From NCBI GenBank assembly GCA_015179125.1, contig WHVA01000375.1, positions 51,223 to 115,222 of the forward strand: a DNA stretch of 64,000 bases. Reading direction: 5' to 3'. Position 1 is the stretch's first letter, and each line of letters starts with the position of its first letter. Below the pieces are notes generated by a model that made no database searches, was not told the DNA's origin, and worked only from the letters and a program-made list of their open reading frames with translations. Origin of the DNA: Gautieria morchelliformis. Lineage: Eukaryota > Basidiomycota > Agaricomycetes > Gomphales > Gomphaceae. Made by a program: the position numbers and the translations under genes. This document shows positions 44,879-56,927 of the stretch, piece by piece.

Positions 44879-47800
44879 ATGCATCGCTTCCAGCCACTCA
44901 ACGATGACTCGTTCTCTTTCTCAGAGTCCTTGCTAACAGCGTCGTCCTCGTCCACTGTCTGGGGTCCAGGAGCTCTGTCCGGGAAGGCACTGAAGGCAAT
45001 TGGAGGAAGGAGCCTCGACCTCCTTTGCCAACTGGCAATTCGCTTGCGACTGGCGAAGATCAAGCGAGCGATTGAAAAGACACCGCATGTCTTCCATGAT
45101 CCCAGGGATGCCATTGAATCTCAGCGAATGAGTGAATATCATTCTGACTTGAAAGAGCTCTGCAAGTGAGTTTGAAGCGTCATAATCTAAGCAGCTACTC
45201 ATACCACGGACGGCTGTATTATAATAGGGTCAAATATTCACTATCAGTTCGACGTGCGGCGGGGGATTTAATCAGGAAGATTACACTGATTGAGACACCT
45301 GAGCGTCCCGACCGATCCTCTAGTTCTGTTGGTGAGGGTGATGGTTTCGTGGCTGGCTTCGTATCAATCAGGGTTTCACACAATAGAAAAAACACTCACA
45401 CAGTGGGAGATTCTTCTCTCTCCCATTCTGGTCCCCGATGGTGTGTTGTTTTTGGAAGAGGTGAACCCTTCGAGTTTCTTCCCTCACATCCTCAGAGGTC
45501 GGGATTCTGAGCGCATGGGTGACCGGGATCAAGTGCGCAGCACACCACTATGTTATGCGGATGTTTGGACTCATCTCAAAAATTAGATAGATAATGGATT
45601 GACGGCCACAGGCGACCCACAAGAGGATCGTCTGCAAGTTTTGAAAGAGGTCAACCCGTCGAGTTTCCGCCCTCACTTCCTCAGAGGTCTGCATTCTGAG
45701 AGGGAAAGCCCCACCGACCACGACGGCAAGCGCATCGTCTCCGGGTCTCGTGACATGATGAACCGTGTGCGGAATGCAGACACCAGAAAGGTCATTTCAG
45801 CACCATTCAAAGGCCACACGGATTGGGTCGCTTCGGTCGCTTCGGTCACGTTCTCGGACGACGAGAAGCGGATCGTCTCCGGGTCTCGTGACAAGACGAT
45901 CCGTGTGTGGAAGGCAGGCACCAGGGAGCTCATTTCAGCCCTATTCGAAGGCCACACCGCCTCGGTCAGGTCGGTGGCGTTCTCGCACAACGGCAAGTGG
46001 ATAGTCTCTGGGTCTGACGACAAGACGATCTGTGTGTGGAGTGCAGACACCGGGGAGCTCATTTCAGCACCATTCGAAGGCCACGCCGACTGGGTGACGT
46101 CGGTGGCGTTCTCGCATGACGGCAAGCGGATCGTCTCCGGGTCTCGTGACAAGACGATCCGTGTGTGGAAGGCAGACACCGGGGAGCTCATGTCAGCCCT
46201 ATTCGAAGGCCATATCGCCTCGGTTAGGTCGGTGGCGTTCTCGCACGACGGCAAGCGGATAGTCTCTGGGTCTGATGACAAGACGATCTGTGTGTGGAGT
46301 GCAGACACCGGGGAGCCCATTTCAGCACCATTCGAAGGCCACACCGACTGGGTCACATCTGTGGCGTTCTCGCACGACGGCAAGCGGATCGTCTCCGGGT
46401 CTCGTGACAAGACGATCCGTGTGTGGAAGGCAGACACCGGGGAGGTAATTTCAGCACCATTCAAAGGGCACACCGACTGGGTGACGTCGGTGGCACTCTC
46501 GCACGACGGCAAGCGGATCGTCTCCGGGTCTTTTGACCAGACGAGTCGGTGATGTTCTCGCACGACGGCAAGCGGATCGTCTCCGGGTCTCGTGACAAGA
46601 CGATCCGTGCGTGGAATGCAGACACCGTGGACGTCATTTCAGCACCATTCGAAGGCCGCACCGACTGGGTGACGTCGGTGGCGTTCTCGCACGACGGCAA
46701 GCGGATCGTCTCCGGGTCTCGTGACAAGACGATCCGTGTGCGGAATGCAGACACCGGAAAGGTCATTTCAACACCATTCGAAGGCCACACGGATTGGGTC
46801 ACTTCGGTCGCGTTCTCGGACGACGAGAAGCGGATCGTCTCCGGGTCTGGTGACAAGACTATCCGTGTATGGAGTGTAGACACCAGGGAGCTCATTTCAG
46901 CGCCATTCAAAGGGCACACCGACTGGGTGACCTCGGTGGCGTTCTCGCACGACGGCAAGCGGATCGTCTCCGGGTCTCGTGACAAGACGATCCGTGTGTG
47001 GAAGGCAGGCACCGGGGAGCTCATTTCAGCCCTATTCGAAGGCCATATCGCCTCGGTCAGGTCGGTGGCGTTCTCGCACGACGGCAAGTGGATAGTCTCT
47101 GGGTCTGATGACAAGACGATCCGTGTGTGGAATGCAGACACCGGGGAGGTAATTTCAGCACCATTCGAAGGCCACACCGACTGGGTCACATCTGTGGCGT
47201 TCTCGCACGACGGCAAGCGGATCGTCTCCGGGTCTTTTGACAAGACGATCCGTGTGTGGAATGCAGACACCGGGGATGTAATTTCAGCACCATTCGAAGT
47301 CCACACCGCCTTGGTCAGGTCGGTGATGTTCTCGCACGACGGCAGGCGAATCGTCTCTGGGTCTCGTGACAAGGCGATCCGTGTGTGGAATGCAGACACC
47401 GGGGAGCTCATTTCAGCCCTATTTGAAGGCCACACCCACTGGGTCACGTCTGTGGCGTTCTCGCACGACGGCAAGCGGATCGTCTCCGGGTCTCGTGACA
47501 AGACGATCCGTGTGCGGAATGCAGACACCGGAAAGGTCATTTTGGCACCATTCGAAGGCCACACGGATTGGGTCACTTCGGTCGCGTTCTCGGACGACGA
47601 GAAGCGGATCGTCTCCGGGTCTGGTGACCAGACCATCCGTGTATGGAGTGTAGACACCGGGGAGCTCATTTCAGCACCATTCAAAGGGCACACCGACTGG
47701 GTCACGTCTGTGGCGTTCTCGCACGACAGCAAGAGCATCGTCTCCGGGTCTCGTGACAAGACGATCCGTGTGTGGAATGCAGACACCGGGGAGCTCATTT

Positions 47801-48342
47801 CAGCCCTATTCGAAGGCCATACCGCCTCGGTCAGGTCGGTGGCGTTCTCGCACGACGGCAAGCGGATCGTCTCCGGGTCTCGTGACAAGACGATCCGTGT
47901 GTGGAAGGCAGGCACCGGAGAGCTCATTTCAGCCCTATTCGAAGGCCATACCGCCTCGGTCAGGTCGGTGGCGTTCTCGCACGACGACAAGCGGATAGTC
48001 TCCGGGTCTGATGACAAGACGATCCGTGTGTGGAATGCAGACACCGGGGAGGTCATTTTGGCACCATTCCAAGGTCACACCGACTGGGTTAGGTCGGTGG
48101 CGTTCTCGCACGACGGCAAGCGGATCGTCTCCGGGTCTCATGACAAGACGATCCGTGTGTGGAATGCAGATACCGGGGAGCTCATTTCAGCACCATTGGA
48201 AGGCCACACTGACTGGGTCATGTCTGTGGCGTTCTCAAAGGACGGCAAGCGCATCGTCTCCGGGTCTCATGACAAGACGATCCGTGTGTGGAATGCAGAC
48301 ACCTCATTTCAGCACCATTCGCAGGTCAATCATAGCCAGTAG
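44879..48342 (+). CDS. N-terminal module + ~21 WD40 repeats, frameshifted
   Basis: Paralogue of the module at 13811-13100, inverted. Exons 44879-45165, 45228-45331 and 45387 onward have the same intron positions and start MHRFQPLNDDSFSFSES. PSSFFPHILRG and PSSFRPHFLRGLHSE occur in tandem at about 45464 and 45650. The repeat part begins at about 45720, with 7 WD40 units to 46552 and 14 more from 46549 (unit SHDGKRIVSGSRDKTIRVWNA, ~43 residues). At about 46545 a 70 bp deletion within one unit (GACCAGACGA joined to GTCGGTGATG) shifts the frame. At 48303 a 7 bp loss ends the protein. An in-frame TAG at 45584-45586 recurs in the TPR copy. WD40 fans of this kind are ligand-sensing ends of fungal NLR (HET-type) proteins, but no NACHT domain exists here. 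Confidence 0.7.
45720..48320 (+). repeat. ~129 bp tandem repeat array encoding WD40 units
   Basis: About 21 direct repeats, nearly identical at DNA level, in several subtypes (RDKTIRVWNADTGE, DDKTICVWSADTGE, DDEKRIVSGSGD...). Higher-order pairs recur: the RNADTGKVI + SDDEKRIVSGSG block appears near 46740 and 47515. The codon pattern also leaves a 531-codon open frame antisense, which is an artefact of the repeats. Confidence 0.92.
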
Positions 48343-49614
48343 CTGTTATCTTGGTTTGTTGGAACATGGCCGGCTTGGGGCTTGAAATGATTCACAGATC
48401 CAAATGGCTGCTTACTAAACTCGCCCGCAGAACCTTTAGTCTGGATACCACCCTGGTCACAAGTAGGTCTCTGGCGGTCCGCAATGCTGGATTTCAGCTG
48501 GTTTGAGCATGGCAGATCATAGACATGATGCAGAAGGCCATATGATTTTGCTGGAGGAAACACTCACTGATACACAAATATGTTGCATCTGTTATTACTG
48601 TAGTGGTTGGACTTCCAGGTGGTTTTGAGAACATTCCTCCATTTAATTATTGATTAGCCACTGACAATGACTATTAGTGTGTATTTGTTGGCAAAGAATT
48701 ATCAAATCACTAATAAATTATTAGCCACCTATGATGTCAGCACCTGAGAAGACAATAATTCCCAGCTAATAAACCACATTTCATAGGGAGTCTTGCCATG
48801 AAGGCTGCACATATGTGTCCTGTTCTTTAGATATGCAGCAGCTCTGATTGTAAGGGCAATCCTAGCTAGTGGCTATCACACTACCACACAGCTGACAAGG
48901 GGAAATCCAAAGAGAAAGGTCTAAGGACTCCCAATGTCAGTGAGCCAGTATCCTACTATGCTAGTCCGCATGCTCCGTTCGCCCTTTGCCGGATTCGCCG
49001 AATGACCATTTGCTACTCGCATCATTCGCCAGTAGTCACACCATCAAAACAGGATCGACATCCTCTACCCGGTGTGATGGTTCATCACTGGCCCCATCAC
49101 CTTCCCAATTCAACCCCCTTTGGGTGTTCCTATGGCCGGCATGCATTCGCAGGATGTCCTACCCGTAGATCTGGACTCACTACCGCCAAGTACAGGGCCT
49201 TTGACCAATACCTTCCATGGCTCAAGGCTGAGGTGGAAAAGGCCATAGCAACCTGTAACAACTCACACGTGAAGCCCGGCAAACAAGTTCAATACCCTGA
49301 TTGTGATTACTTTGTCATGAACTGCCTCAGAGGCACATACTACAGTTGGCAGATCACCGCCGCCTGGGCCAAATCCACTCCTCGCTCTGCAGCCACTGTA
49401 CTCACCACCATGCGCTGCAGTGCTGTTATGCAGGCCATACCAAGGTCCCTCGGACCTGCATGGAACACCTCCCCAGCCTTTGCAAACTTCATCACTGGGT
49501 TTTCATCAATTGGCAAGGTGTCCAAGGTGGTCCTGAGCCCGATGACTTTTGAGATGGTGCCAGTCATGCACTGTTAGAGTCATCAGAAGTGCATACAGCA
49601 GCCAGTGGTGATTT
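48343..49614 (+). other. Repeat-derived DNA with an unrecognised ORF
   Basis: Holds a dispersed repeat (48435-48670, also at 1240-1520), one end of a ~68 bp direct repeat (48846-48912), and a plus-strand frame (about 49002-49577) containing YFVMNCLRGTYYSWQI and AWAKSTPRSAATVLTTMRCS. This frame continues after the retroelement insertion at 49627-50611 (NKDP-like text at 50630-51100). It is unrecognised; its repeat context suggests a mobile-element protein. Confidence 0.4.
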
Positions 49615-49626
49615 AAAAAGGCAATG

Positions 49627-50611
49627 ACAATGGAGAGGGGTGGAGGATACACGATAGCATTAGACAGCCAGTCAGCAATCCAAACAACCTGCAAGGAAAG
49701 AGCCATCCCCGGACAATACCTTATCAACGCGTTACACAGACAAGTGCAGAACGTCATAGAATGGCAGACAGGAGCCAAGGTGGTTATGAGGTGGGTACCA
49801 GGGCATGAAGGAGTGAGAGGGAACGAAAGGGCGGACGTGGAGGCAAAGAAGGCAGCAGGGGGACGGACCAGCGAAAAACGACACATACCACTAGAGTGCA
49901 GGGGCACAATGCCGATAAGCAGAGCGGCAGAGATCCAACGACACAACGCAAAGCTGAAACAGGAAGCACGAGTACAATTCGCTAAGTCCCCTAGAGCTAA
50001 TTTCGCGTTCGAGATTGACCCAACGATGCCGTCAGCAGCCTTCTCAAAGATCACAAAGACGATGCCACGGAGACAGGCGAGCTTACTCATACAACTGAGA
50101 ACGGGACACGTACCTCTAAACGACCACCTGTACAAGATAGGAAAGGCCCAGTCACCACTTTGCCAAGCCTGCAGGAACGCGCGGGAAACAGTCCATCACT
50201 TCTTGTTTCGATGCCCGGCCTATAGAGAGCAAAGGAAGAGGTTAGAAAAGAAGCTGAAGAGAGGGGCTAGTTCAATCAGAACGCTGTTGGGAGGACACAA
50301 AGCGGCAGAGCACCTATTCAGGTACATACACGACACGAAAAGATTCAAGGAACAGTACGGAGACGTATCGACACCACCAAGGAAGGAAAGCGCGGGCAGG
50401 AGATAGACCGAGGGGGACAGAGGAATGCGAAACAAAAGACACGAATACACACCTCGCCTACGCAGGCACGGACGAGCTCAGGGCCTAGCCCATCGAGTAC
50501 AAGCGGAGACAGAGAACTAAAGGAGAGGAGGGGCAAGAGAACGACAGAAAATGTATATATCATCTTACATAGGGCCCCGCCCCAAAAGACGTTAAATGGG
50601 AAAAAAAAAAA
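49627..50611 (+). mobile_element. 5'-truncated non-LTR retrotransposon (RNase H end)
   Basis: Plus-strand insertion with poly(A) at 50601-50616 and a 12 bp TSD aaaaaggcaatg (49615-49626 and 50612-50623). Only the 3' end of the RNase H domain and the C-terminal zinc segment remain: LDSQSAIQTT, RWVPGHEGVRGNERAD, then CQACRNARETVHHFLFRC. The frame runs to 50406 (ending RKESAGRR). Its 3' UTR ends CTTACATAGGG...CCCCAAAAGAC, shared with the full-length element at 51468-58801. Confidence 0.88.
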
Positions 50612-52034
50612 AAAAAGGCAATGTATACCTGGCCACATGCAGCTCAATTCCAGGAGCAAACAAAGGGGTTTGCAAGGGTTTATGCGGCGCTAACCAAGAC
50701 CCCTGCCTTCACTCTTTATGGTACAGAAGACCATGAGTTCGACAACCTGACCAAGGATCCCACAGCGCAGAAACTGATGAAGAACTTGGCCAAAGTACGT
50801 CACCACATATCCTCTTTATAGCTATTGTTTCTAACTATTCTGCACACACAGTGTTTGCATCACAACCATGCTCAAAATCTATGGATTAGGAGCAGACATG
50901 CTGCCAACCCCAATGAGGAGCTGGATCTGGAGGAGTTCGACCCCATGGAAGGTGTGGATGAAATGCCAGTATCAACATTTGGGTCAATGAAGCTGATGAA
51001 GGAGATTGATGGAAAGAGATATGGGAAAAGGTCAAGGGCAAAGATGACAGACCATGCGATGTGCAACAAGGACCAGGACCAGGATTGTAAGGGCAGCCCT
51101 AGTTGGTTGTGGAGATCACACTACCACACAACTGACAAGGGGAAATCCAAAGTATGTATAAATGAACAGAGTATACAAGAGAGGGGATTCTCACCTTGTA
51201 GGATGTCGAGCGTCTTGTAGCTCGGCATGACCCGGGAAGGTGGAACAATTGGTCTGTGCTTGACCCCCTGTCGATTTGAGACACACATATGTGTATGCGC
51301 ACATGTACAGTAATGTAGCCTTCCCAGTGACTATTTGCTGCCACTGGGAAGTAAGTCGTTAACCTGTATACTGTAGTTCACTGCTAACTAGCTTGTAGTT
51401 ACCAACTTTAGGTAGCTTATACAGTGACTGTTTGCTGCCACTGGGAATTAACAACTGTCTTTAGGTTTTTTATTTTATTTTATTTTATTTTTATTTTTAT
51501 TTTTTTTAATCCATTTTTGTCTTTTGGGGCTGTGCCCTATGTAAGACGAAGCATACAGAAACCCCATCAACATGCTTTTCTATCCGTACCTTTGTATCTA
51601 TCTCCACATGCGCTCAATGGATCGTGTCCTGAGCCTGTCCGTGCTTGTGTGTGAGCGAGGGAGTTGCTTCCACGCGTTGGGCGCAGGCTGTTCCACTGTC
51701 CAGTTTTCTTCTCCTAGCCCCCTTCCTCTGGCAATGCTAGGTCCCTGAAGACTTGTCTGAACCTTCCCGTCTCGTTCACGTATTGAAACAACGGTGTCAT
51801 CGCTTCTGGCTTGGTTAACAACGTGCTGACTGTCCTCGCCCCCCGCTTCAGCTTTCTTTCCAGCTGCTTTCATTGTTCTTCGTAGGCTGGACACCAGATG
51901 AGGAAGTGGTGTACTGTTTCGTCATCCCTACGGCACGCTGCGCACGTTGGTGAGTCGGCCTTGCCTATTTTGAATAGATGCTTCGCTAGCAGTGTGTGCC
52001 CTGTTCTCAGTTGGATCAGAAGCGAGCTGTGCCT

Positions 52035-52730
52035 TCATGCCAGCCCGCTGCTGAGCTTCATGTACGCCGTGGATGGCATCGATGGATCGATCCTGTGCAT
52101 GTAACGGGCCCTTGGTGACCTCGCAAAGGCATCCCTAGCTTGCGCTTTCAAGGTCTTGTGGTATCTCTGCATCTCAGCTGACCTGCTGACTGGCATCCTG
52201 CCTCTGCATACTGGCAGCGTGTTCCGCTCTTTGGTAGGCTCACCCTTCGCTGCTCTCTTCGCCTCCCTGTCCGCCCGTTTGTTGCCCTTCACTCCCTCAT
52301 GCCCTGGTATCCACCTCATGGTGACTGTTTTCCTCCCGCTCCCTTCCTTTCCTATGGCCTCCATTTGCTTGTGGACTGCATTGACCAAGTATTGCCCCGA
52401 TATGGCTTTCTCCTCTCTGGTGGTCTGTATGGCGGCCTGGTTGTCCAAGCCCAACATGTACGTCCCGATGCCTTCTTCCCTGATCATAATCGCCCCTATT
52501 GCCGCACCTAGAAGCTCCGCTTCGAAAATCGTATGCTCCTCTGCCGTTCCCATGTACTTCCTGACCACCCTCGTTGCTGTGCCTCTACGATACAAGACAG
52601 CTGCAGCTCCGACCCCTCCGTCTATCATTGATCCGTCCAAGTATACTCTGACCTCTGCTGTGTCCTTCGCCCCTCCTTCCACTGCCTCGCCCTTGTCCCC
52701 CGGGATGTTGACCTCGAAACCGGTGTCCAT
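52035..52730 (-). pseudogene. RNase H domain of the non-LTR element
   Basis: Catalytic residues visible in order: VYLDGSMIDGG (first Asp), FEAELLGA (Glu), LDNQAAIQ (second Asp), RWIPGHEGVKGNKRADREA (His and last Asp). A TGA at the 52035 end cuts the frame after KLSSGLA; the same frame continues with SLLIQLRTGH and a zinc segment CAACRRDDETVHHFLIWC to about 51885. A frameshift near 52730 separates it from the reverse transcriptase. Confidence 0.85.
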
Positions 52731-54352
52731 TTGGGCCTGCGCCTTATGACCTCTATCGTTTCCATACCCTCTGGCTGGAGATTGAACACGTGCATCATTT
52801 TGTGCAGCGGGGACCTATGTCTTTTGACATATCTTTTGGCTGCTCTTTTTACCTGCTTTGTCAGTGGGTGCTGTGTGGGCAAGCACATTAGTCTGACTGC
52901 TGCGCGATGCACTATCTTTGAGACTAGCAATTGGAACGGTAACAGGTTTGCGTGTGCATCAATTGCGTCGGTCGCTGTGGTTCTCATTGCCCCTGTGATC
53001 GCTAACGCGGCTTGCCTTTGAACCCTTGCTAGTTTGTTGATGAAACCTTTTGTCCCCTTGGTGTGCTTTGTCTCTGGCACTAAGAATATGTCAGCTGCAT
53101 ACAAGACTCTCGGTATTGTGACCGATATGTAAAACTGTCTCACGTGCTTAGCTGAAATCCCCTTCGCTGTCTTAGCAACCCTGTGATACTGGTCCATTAT
53201 CTTGGTCCCTTTCTTTAGTGCATAATTTACCTGGTATTTGAACCTGAGCTCCTGGTCTAGCAATATCCCCAGATATTTGTGCACTTCAGTCGGGGCTATT
53301 TCCTGACCGCTGATCATTAAAGCGGGCCTGACTACTGGCTTCATTTTCTTCACTCCCGTTAGGTCTTTGTCCCGCTTCCTGGTGAAGCCCATCAACCCGA
53401 ACTTATCCAGGGCAAACTGACAGTTGTGTTCGGCTGCCCAGTCCAGCGCTCCACCTTCTCTGTGAACGATGTCATTTAACTTGTCGAATGCCTCATTCAA
53501 GTTCGCCCCTTCTGCCAGTATCGCCGTGTCGTCAACAAAAGCGACTGTGTCCTTGCCGTTCTCTCGCTTTGCGATGTCAAGCAGTCCTGAGTTGTAGAAT
53601 TGGTACGCTATGGCCGACAGCGGACATCCTTGGTCCATCCCCCTCAAAATTGCTGTCGGTGGGGCGCTGTAGTCGTCGAATTTCATAACTGCTACACGTC
53701 CTTCCACTTTCCATCGGATCCACTCTGTATATTCTTGCGGTATTCCCCTGGATCGCATGTTATGTATCAGTTGGCTTAAAATGATGCTTGGAAAGGCCCC
53801 CTTTATATCTAAGAATAGCGCCCCTACTACCTTCCCCTTCCTCCAAGCATTCTTTACCTTCGCTATCATGTAGTGCAATGCGTCGGTTGTTGTCCTTCCC
53901 TGCCTGCACCCATAGTGGTTATCTGGGAGCAGCCCATGCAGCTCCGCCATCTTCCCTAAGTCTTCCGCTACGCACAATGAGAGCACTTTTCCTAGCGTGT
54001 CCAATAATGCTATTGGGCGATACGTGCCTGGTGCGGTGTAATCGCTTTTACCTGGTTTGCGTAGCACTAACACATCTGAGTCCCTCCACAGAGCTGGGTA
54101 ATGTTGCAGCATGAACATCGCTCTGAAAAGCTGTTTGATATATGGCATCAGGGTATGAACACATTGTTTAAGTACCACATTCGGTATCCCATTCGCGCCA
54201 GGGGCTTTGAAGGAGTTGGTACGTCTGACAGCCCTTCTAATTTTTTCTTCTGTTATCTCCTCATATTTGAAGGCTGGCGGTGGGTATCCCTGCTCGCTCG
54301 GTGCTGGTGCTGAGCCACTCTGAGATGACGGGAAGAACGTCTGCCATAGCAT
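52625..54352 (-). pseudogene. Reverse transcriptase domain of the non-LTR element
   Basis: A 575-codon frame with the RT blocks: APGANGIPN, GCRQGRTTTDALHYM, LFLDIKGAFPSI (first Asp), RGMDQGCPLSAI and the active-site AFVDDTAIL (FVDD in place of YADD). A thumb region follows (KYLGILLDQELRF). The region is intact apart from the frameshift into RNase H; the linker to the endonuclease is 54748-54401. Confidence 0.9.
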
Positions 54353-54805
54353 TTTTGATTTCTCGCTGTTCGTGTTTGCAACCCACTCAGATCCATCTTC
54401 TCACCTGACCCTGAGTGTAGGCACCCTTGCTCTGCCGCCATCGGTGGATTCTCCCGTGGCAAAACGATTTGCCGTCCACACCGTGTGCTTGTCTACAGTG
54501 GCCAGGAACTCCTCCCAATGCTCCTGCTTTGACTTCTGTATGGCTGCTGCGTAGTCGTTCCTGGCCTTCTTGTATCTCGCATGTGCCTCATCCGTTGGAT
54601 CGTTGCGCCGGTTGTAGGCTTGCCTTGCTTTCTGCCTAGTGCTCTTTCTCAGCACCGTTAGCTCCCTGCTCCACCACTGCTTCATGTAGGGAGAGGGCTT
54701 GGTCACAGGAACCAGCTCGCTCGTTGTCTGGGTGATCGCTCTGTTCACCCCTTCTAGCAGCCTGTTGAAGTCCTGCTCGCTGGTTGGCTTCTCTGTGTCA
54801 TGACG

Positions 54806-56036
54806 CGTTTATCTCCAATACTCAGAGGCTCAGTTCTCCTATTTTCTCACCCCACCTTCGTGTTCGTTCCGATCACCATTGTTATGTTCGGCAACCAACT
54901 CTCGCTGTTCGCGCCAACTACCATAGCTGCGCCGTCAAACGCACGATCGACGTCCTGGGACTGACTCGGCAGTCATCACTGGGCCTACCACCTCCTCTGC
55001 TCGACCCTCTTCTGATGGTGTTCTAATAGTTGAGTTGTCACGACCTGTGCATTTCCTGCACCTTGGTACCCCCATTTTCCCTTTCGCTACTCCTCCCCAG
55101 TGTTCACTTGGCTTCGCCCTCCACTTCGACCTCTCCTCCCCTATGTCGCCTCTGTTCGCCCTTCCTTGCATTTCGCTGAATGGATATTCGCTGCTCGCAT
55201 CATTTGCCAGCAGGCACACCATCAAGAACGATCGATACCATTCACCCGGCATGATGGTTCATCATTAACCCCATCGTCTTCTTAAATCCAACCCCATTGG
55301 GCGTTCGTATGGTCAAAGTATGTTCGCAGGGCATCCCCTCCATAGGCCGTGCGGAATCAAGCCAGTAGACCAAGAGTCCGTGCAGGGTAGCATGTATGCG
55401 GGTCCCAAGACATGGTTTTGTCCATAAGTGCCTTCGCCACCTTTACTCTCCGTCGTTTCATGTTCTCCCTCTTCTCACATTCTATTGTATGTTTATTTCA
55501 TCTATGTTGTATCATGGCTGCGCACCCCTATCTAACCCTGACTTGTGATGGCCTCTTTCCTATTCGCTGATACCTTATGAGCATTCGATATAAGTAGTTT
55601 ACATTCGCATGTATATTCCCCAGTTCAATTATCATACGTCGTGCATCTTGTGCAAACTTGACCTCACTGTGATCATCGTCTTAAGCCTTCTCTTGGAGAT
55701 TTCTATCTTCGACCAGCAAAGGACTTAGGCATCACTGGTGAGTTCTCATACTTCATCTTCGTTACCTTAGCCTTTGAACCATTTTCTGTGCTGTTGGCGA
55801 AGGGCTCCGAAGGAGCACCTTTGCCAGCGAAGGGATTGTCGAGACTTAGACAGCCCTTCCGTGAGACCTTGCATGTTACATCGTCAAGAACCATGGGCTA
55901 TTTCGCTACGACTGTAGATAGGGCGAGCCCCGTTTAGGCGAACCCTCTTACTTTGTGAACATTCATTGGTTCACCTATTCGCTGAACGGCATACTTATTC
56001 GCACAAGTTATTCGGGCATTCTCTGTGTTCATACAC
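54806..56036. mobile_element. ~1.2 kb insertion in the endonuclease-RT linker, LTR-like
   Basis: Element coding sequence stops on both sides: endonuclease at about 56040, RT linker from about 54790. Part of the insert (about 55170-55350) is a diverged copy of 48985-49170 (shared CTGCTCGCATCAT / GATGGTTCATCA words). It contains TGTCACGACC at 55036, a TATA-like GATATAAG at 55588 and no ORF, which suits a solo LTR. Ends are approximate; a 4 bp GCGT/ACGC repeat may be the TSD. Confidence 0.45.
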
Positions 56037-56927
56037 GATATTAACGCTTGAAAACCAATCTTGACACTCTGTTCTGACTTCCCTCAGGTTCTCCTCCAGC
56101 GTCTTGTTGTATTCTGTCCAGTCTACCATTTGATAATTGTGTTTTGGGGCATCTTGCGTTGCCCCCATGGCTAGGTCTAGTACTGTGTCGACGGGGAAGT
56201 GATCGCTACATGCTGGTTGGTCCTCGGGGACTGTGGTGCACTGTAGGACGGCGTCAAGGAGCACAGCTGACATGAATATGTTGTCAGTTCTTGTGTAATT
56301 GCCCGTGGACTGTGCGATTAGGGATGGCAGGTCTTTCGGTAAGGCCATTAGAAGGCCTCTCTCTATGGTTGCTTCTAGGAGTATCTGTGCTGCGTCCAGG
56401 TTACCTTGGGTAAACAGGTGCGTGTTTCGTGCCTTGTCCCATTGGGGGTGGTGCCGGTTGAAATCCCCGAGCCATATCATACCCGCGTATTGCTCATCCT
56501 CCCACTCATGTCTAGATCGTGTCTGTAAATATGCGTTAGTCTGTTGTATGCTCCCTGAATGTGTGCAATCGCAGTAATAATTGAAAATTAGCACGACACC
56601 GGACTGAGTTTTTATCTTAATCCCTGTCACATCTGGGTGGCCCACGTCTATTGCTTCCCATGAGTCTGTCTTTATTTTCCTGTTGACTAGTATCATTGAC
56701 CGGGTTCATTTCTCCTTGTCTCTGTAGTGCGTTTTCGGGTATATCGTGTACCATTGGTGGGACGCTTGCGCATTGCCTAGGTGATTGATGTACGGTTCTT
56801 GTACCGCTATGACATCGTATTTGCTGGGCAGACATTTTCCTAGAAGGTCGTTAGTGGCGTGCAAAGACTTATTCACATTCTGCTGTCTTATCCTTAAAGT
56901 TGTTGCTGGCTCTGAGTTGTCGCTCAT
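55995..56927 (-). pseudogene. AP-like endonuclease domain of the non-LTR element
   Basis: Starts MSDNSEPATTLRIRQQNVNK; motifs IRQQNVNKS, VIAVQEPYIN (Glu), MIWLGDFNRHHPQWD (Asp/Asn) and PACSDHFPVDT (terminal SDH). An in-frame TGA at about 56704 follows YRDKEK. The 3' part is cut by the insertion at about 56036. Confidence 0.88.

Noticed and set aside
46461..48056. 531-codon minus-strand open frame
   Set aside because: Antisense shadow of the WD40 array; each 43-residue period mirrors the sense repeats and no domain is present.
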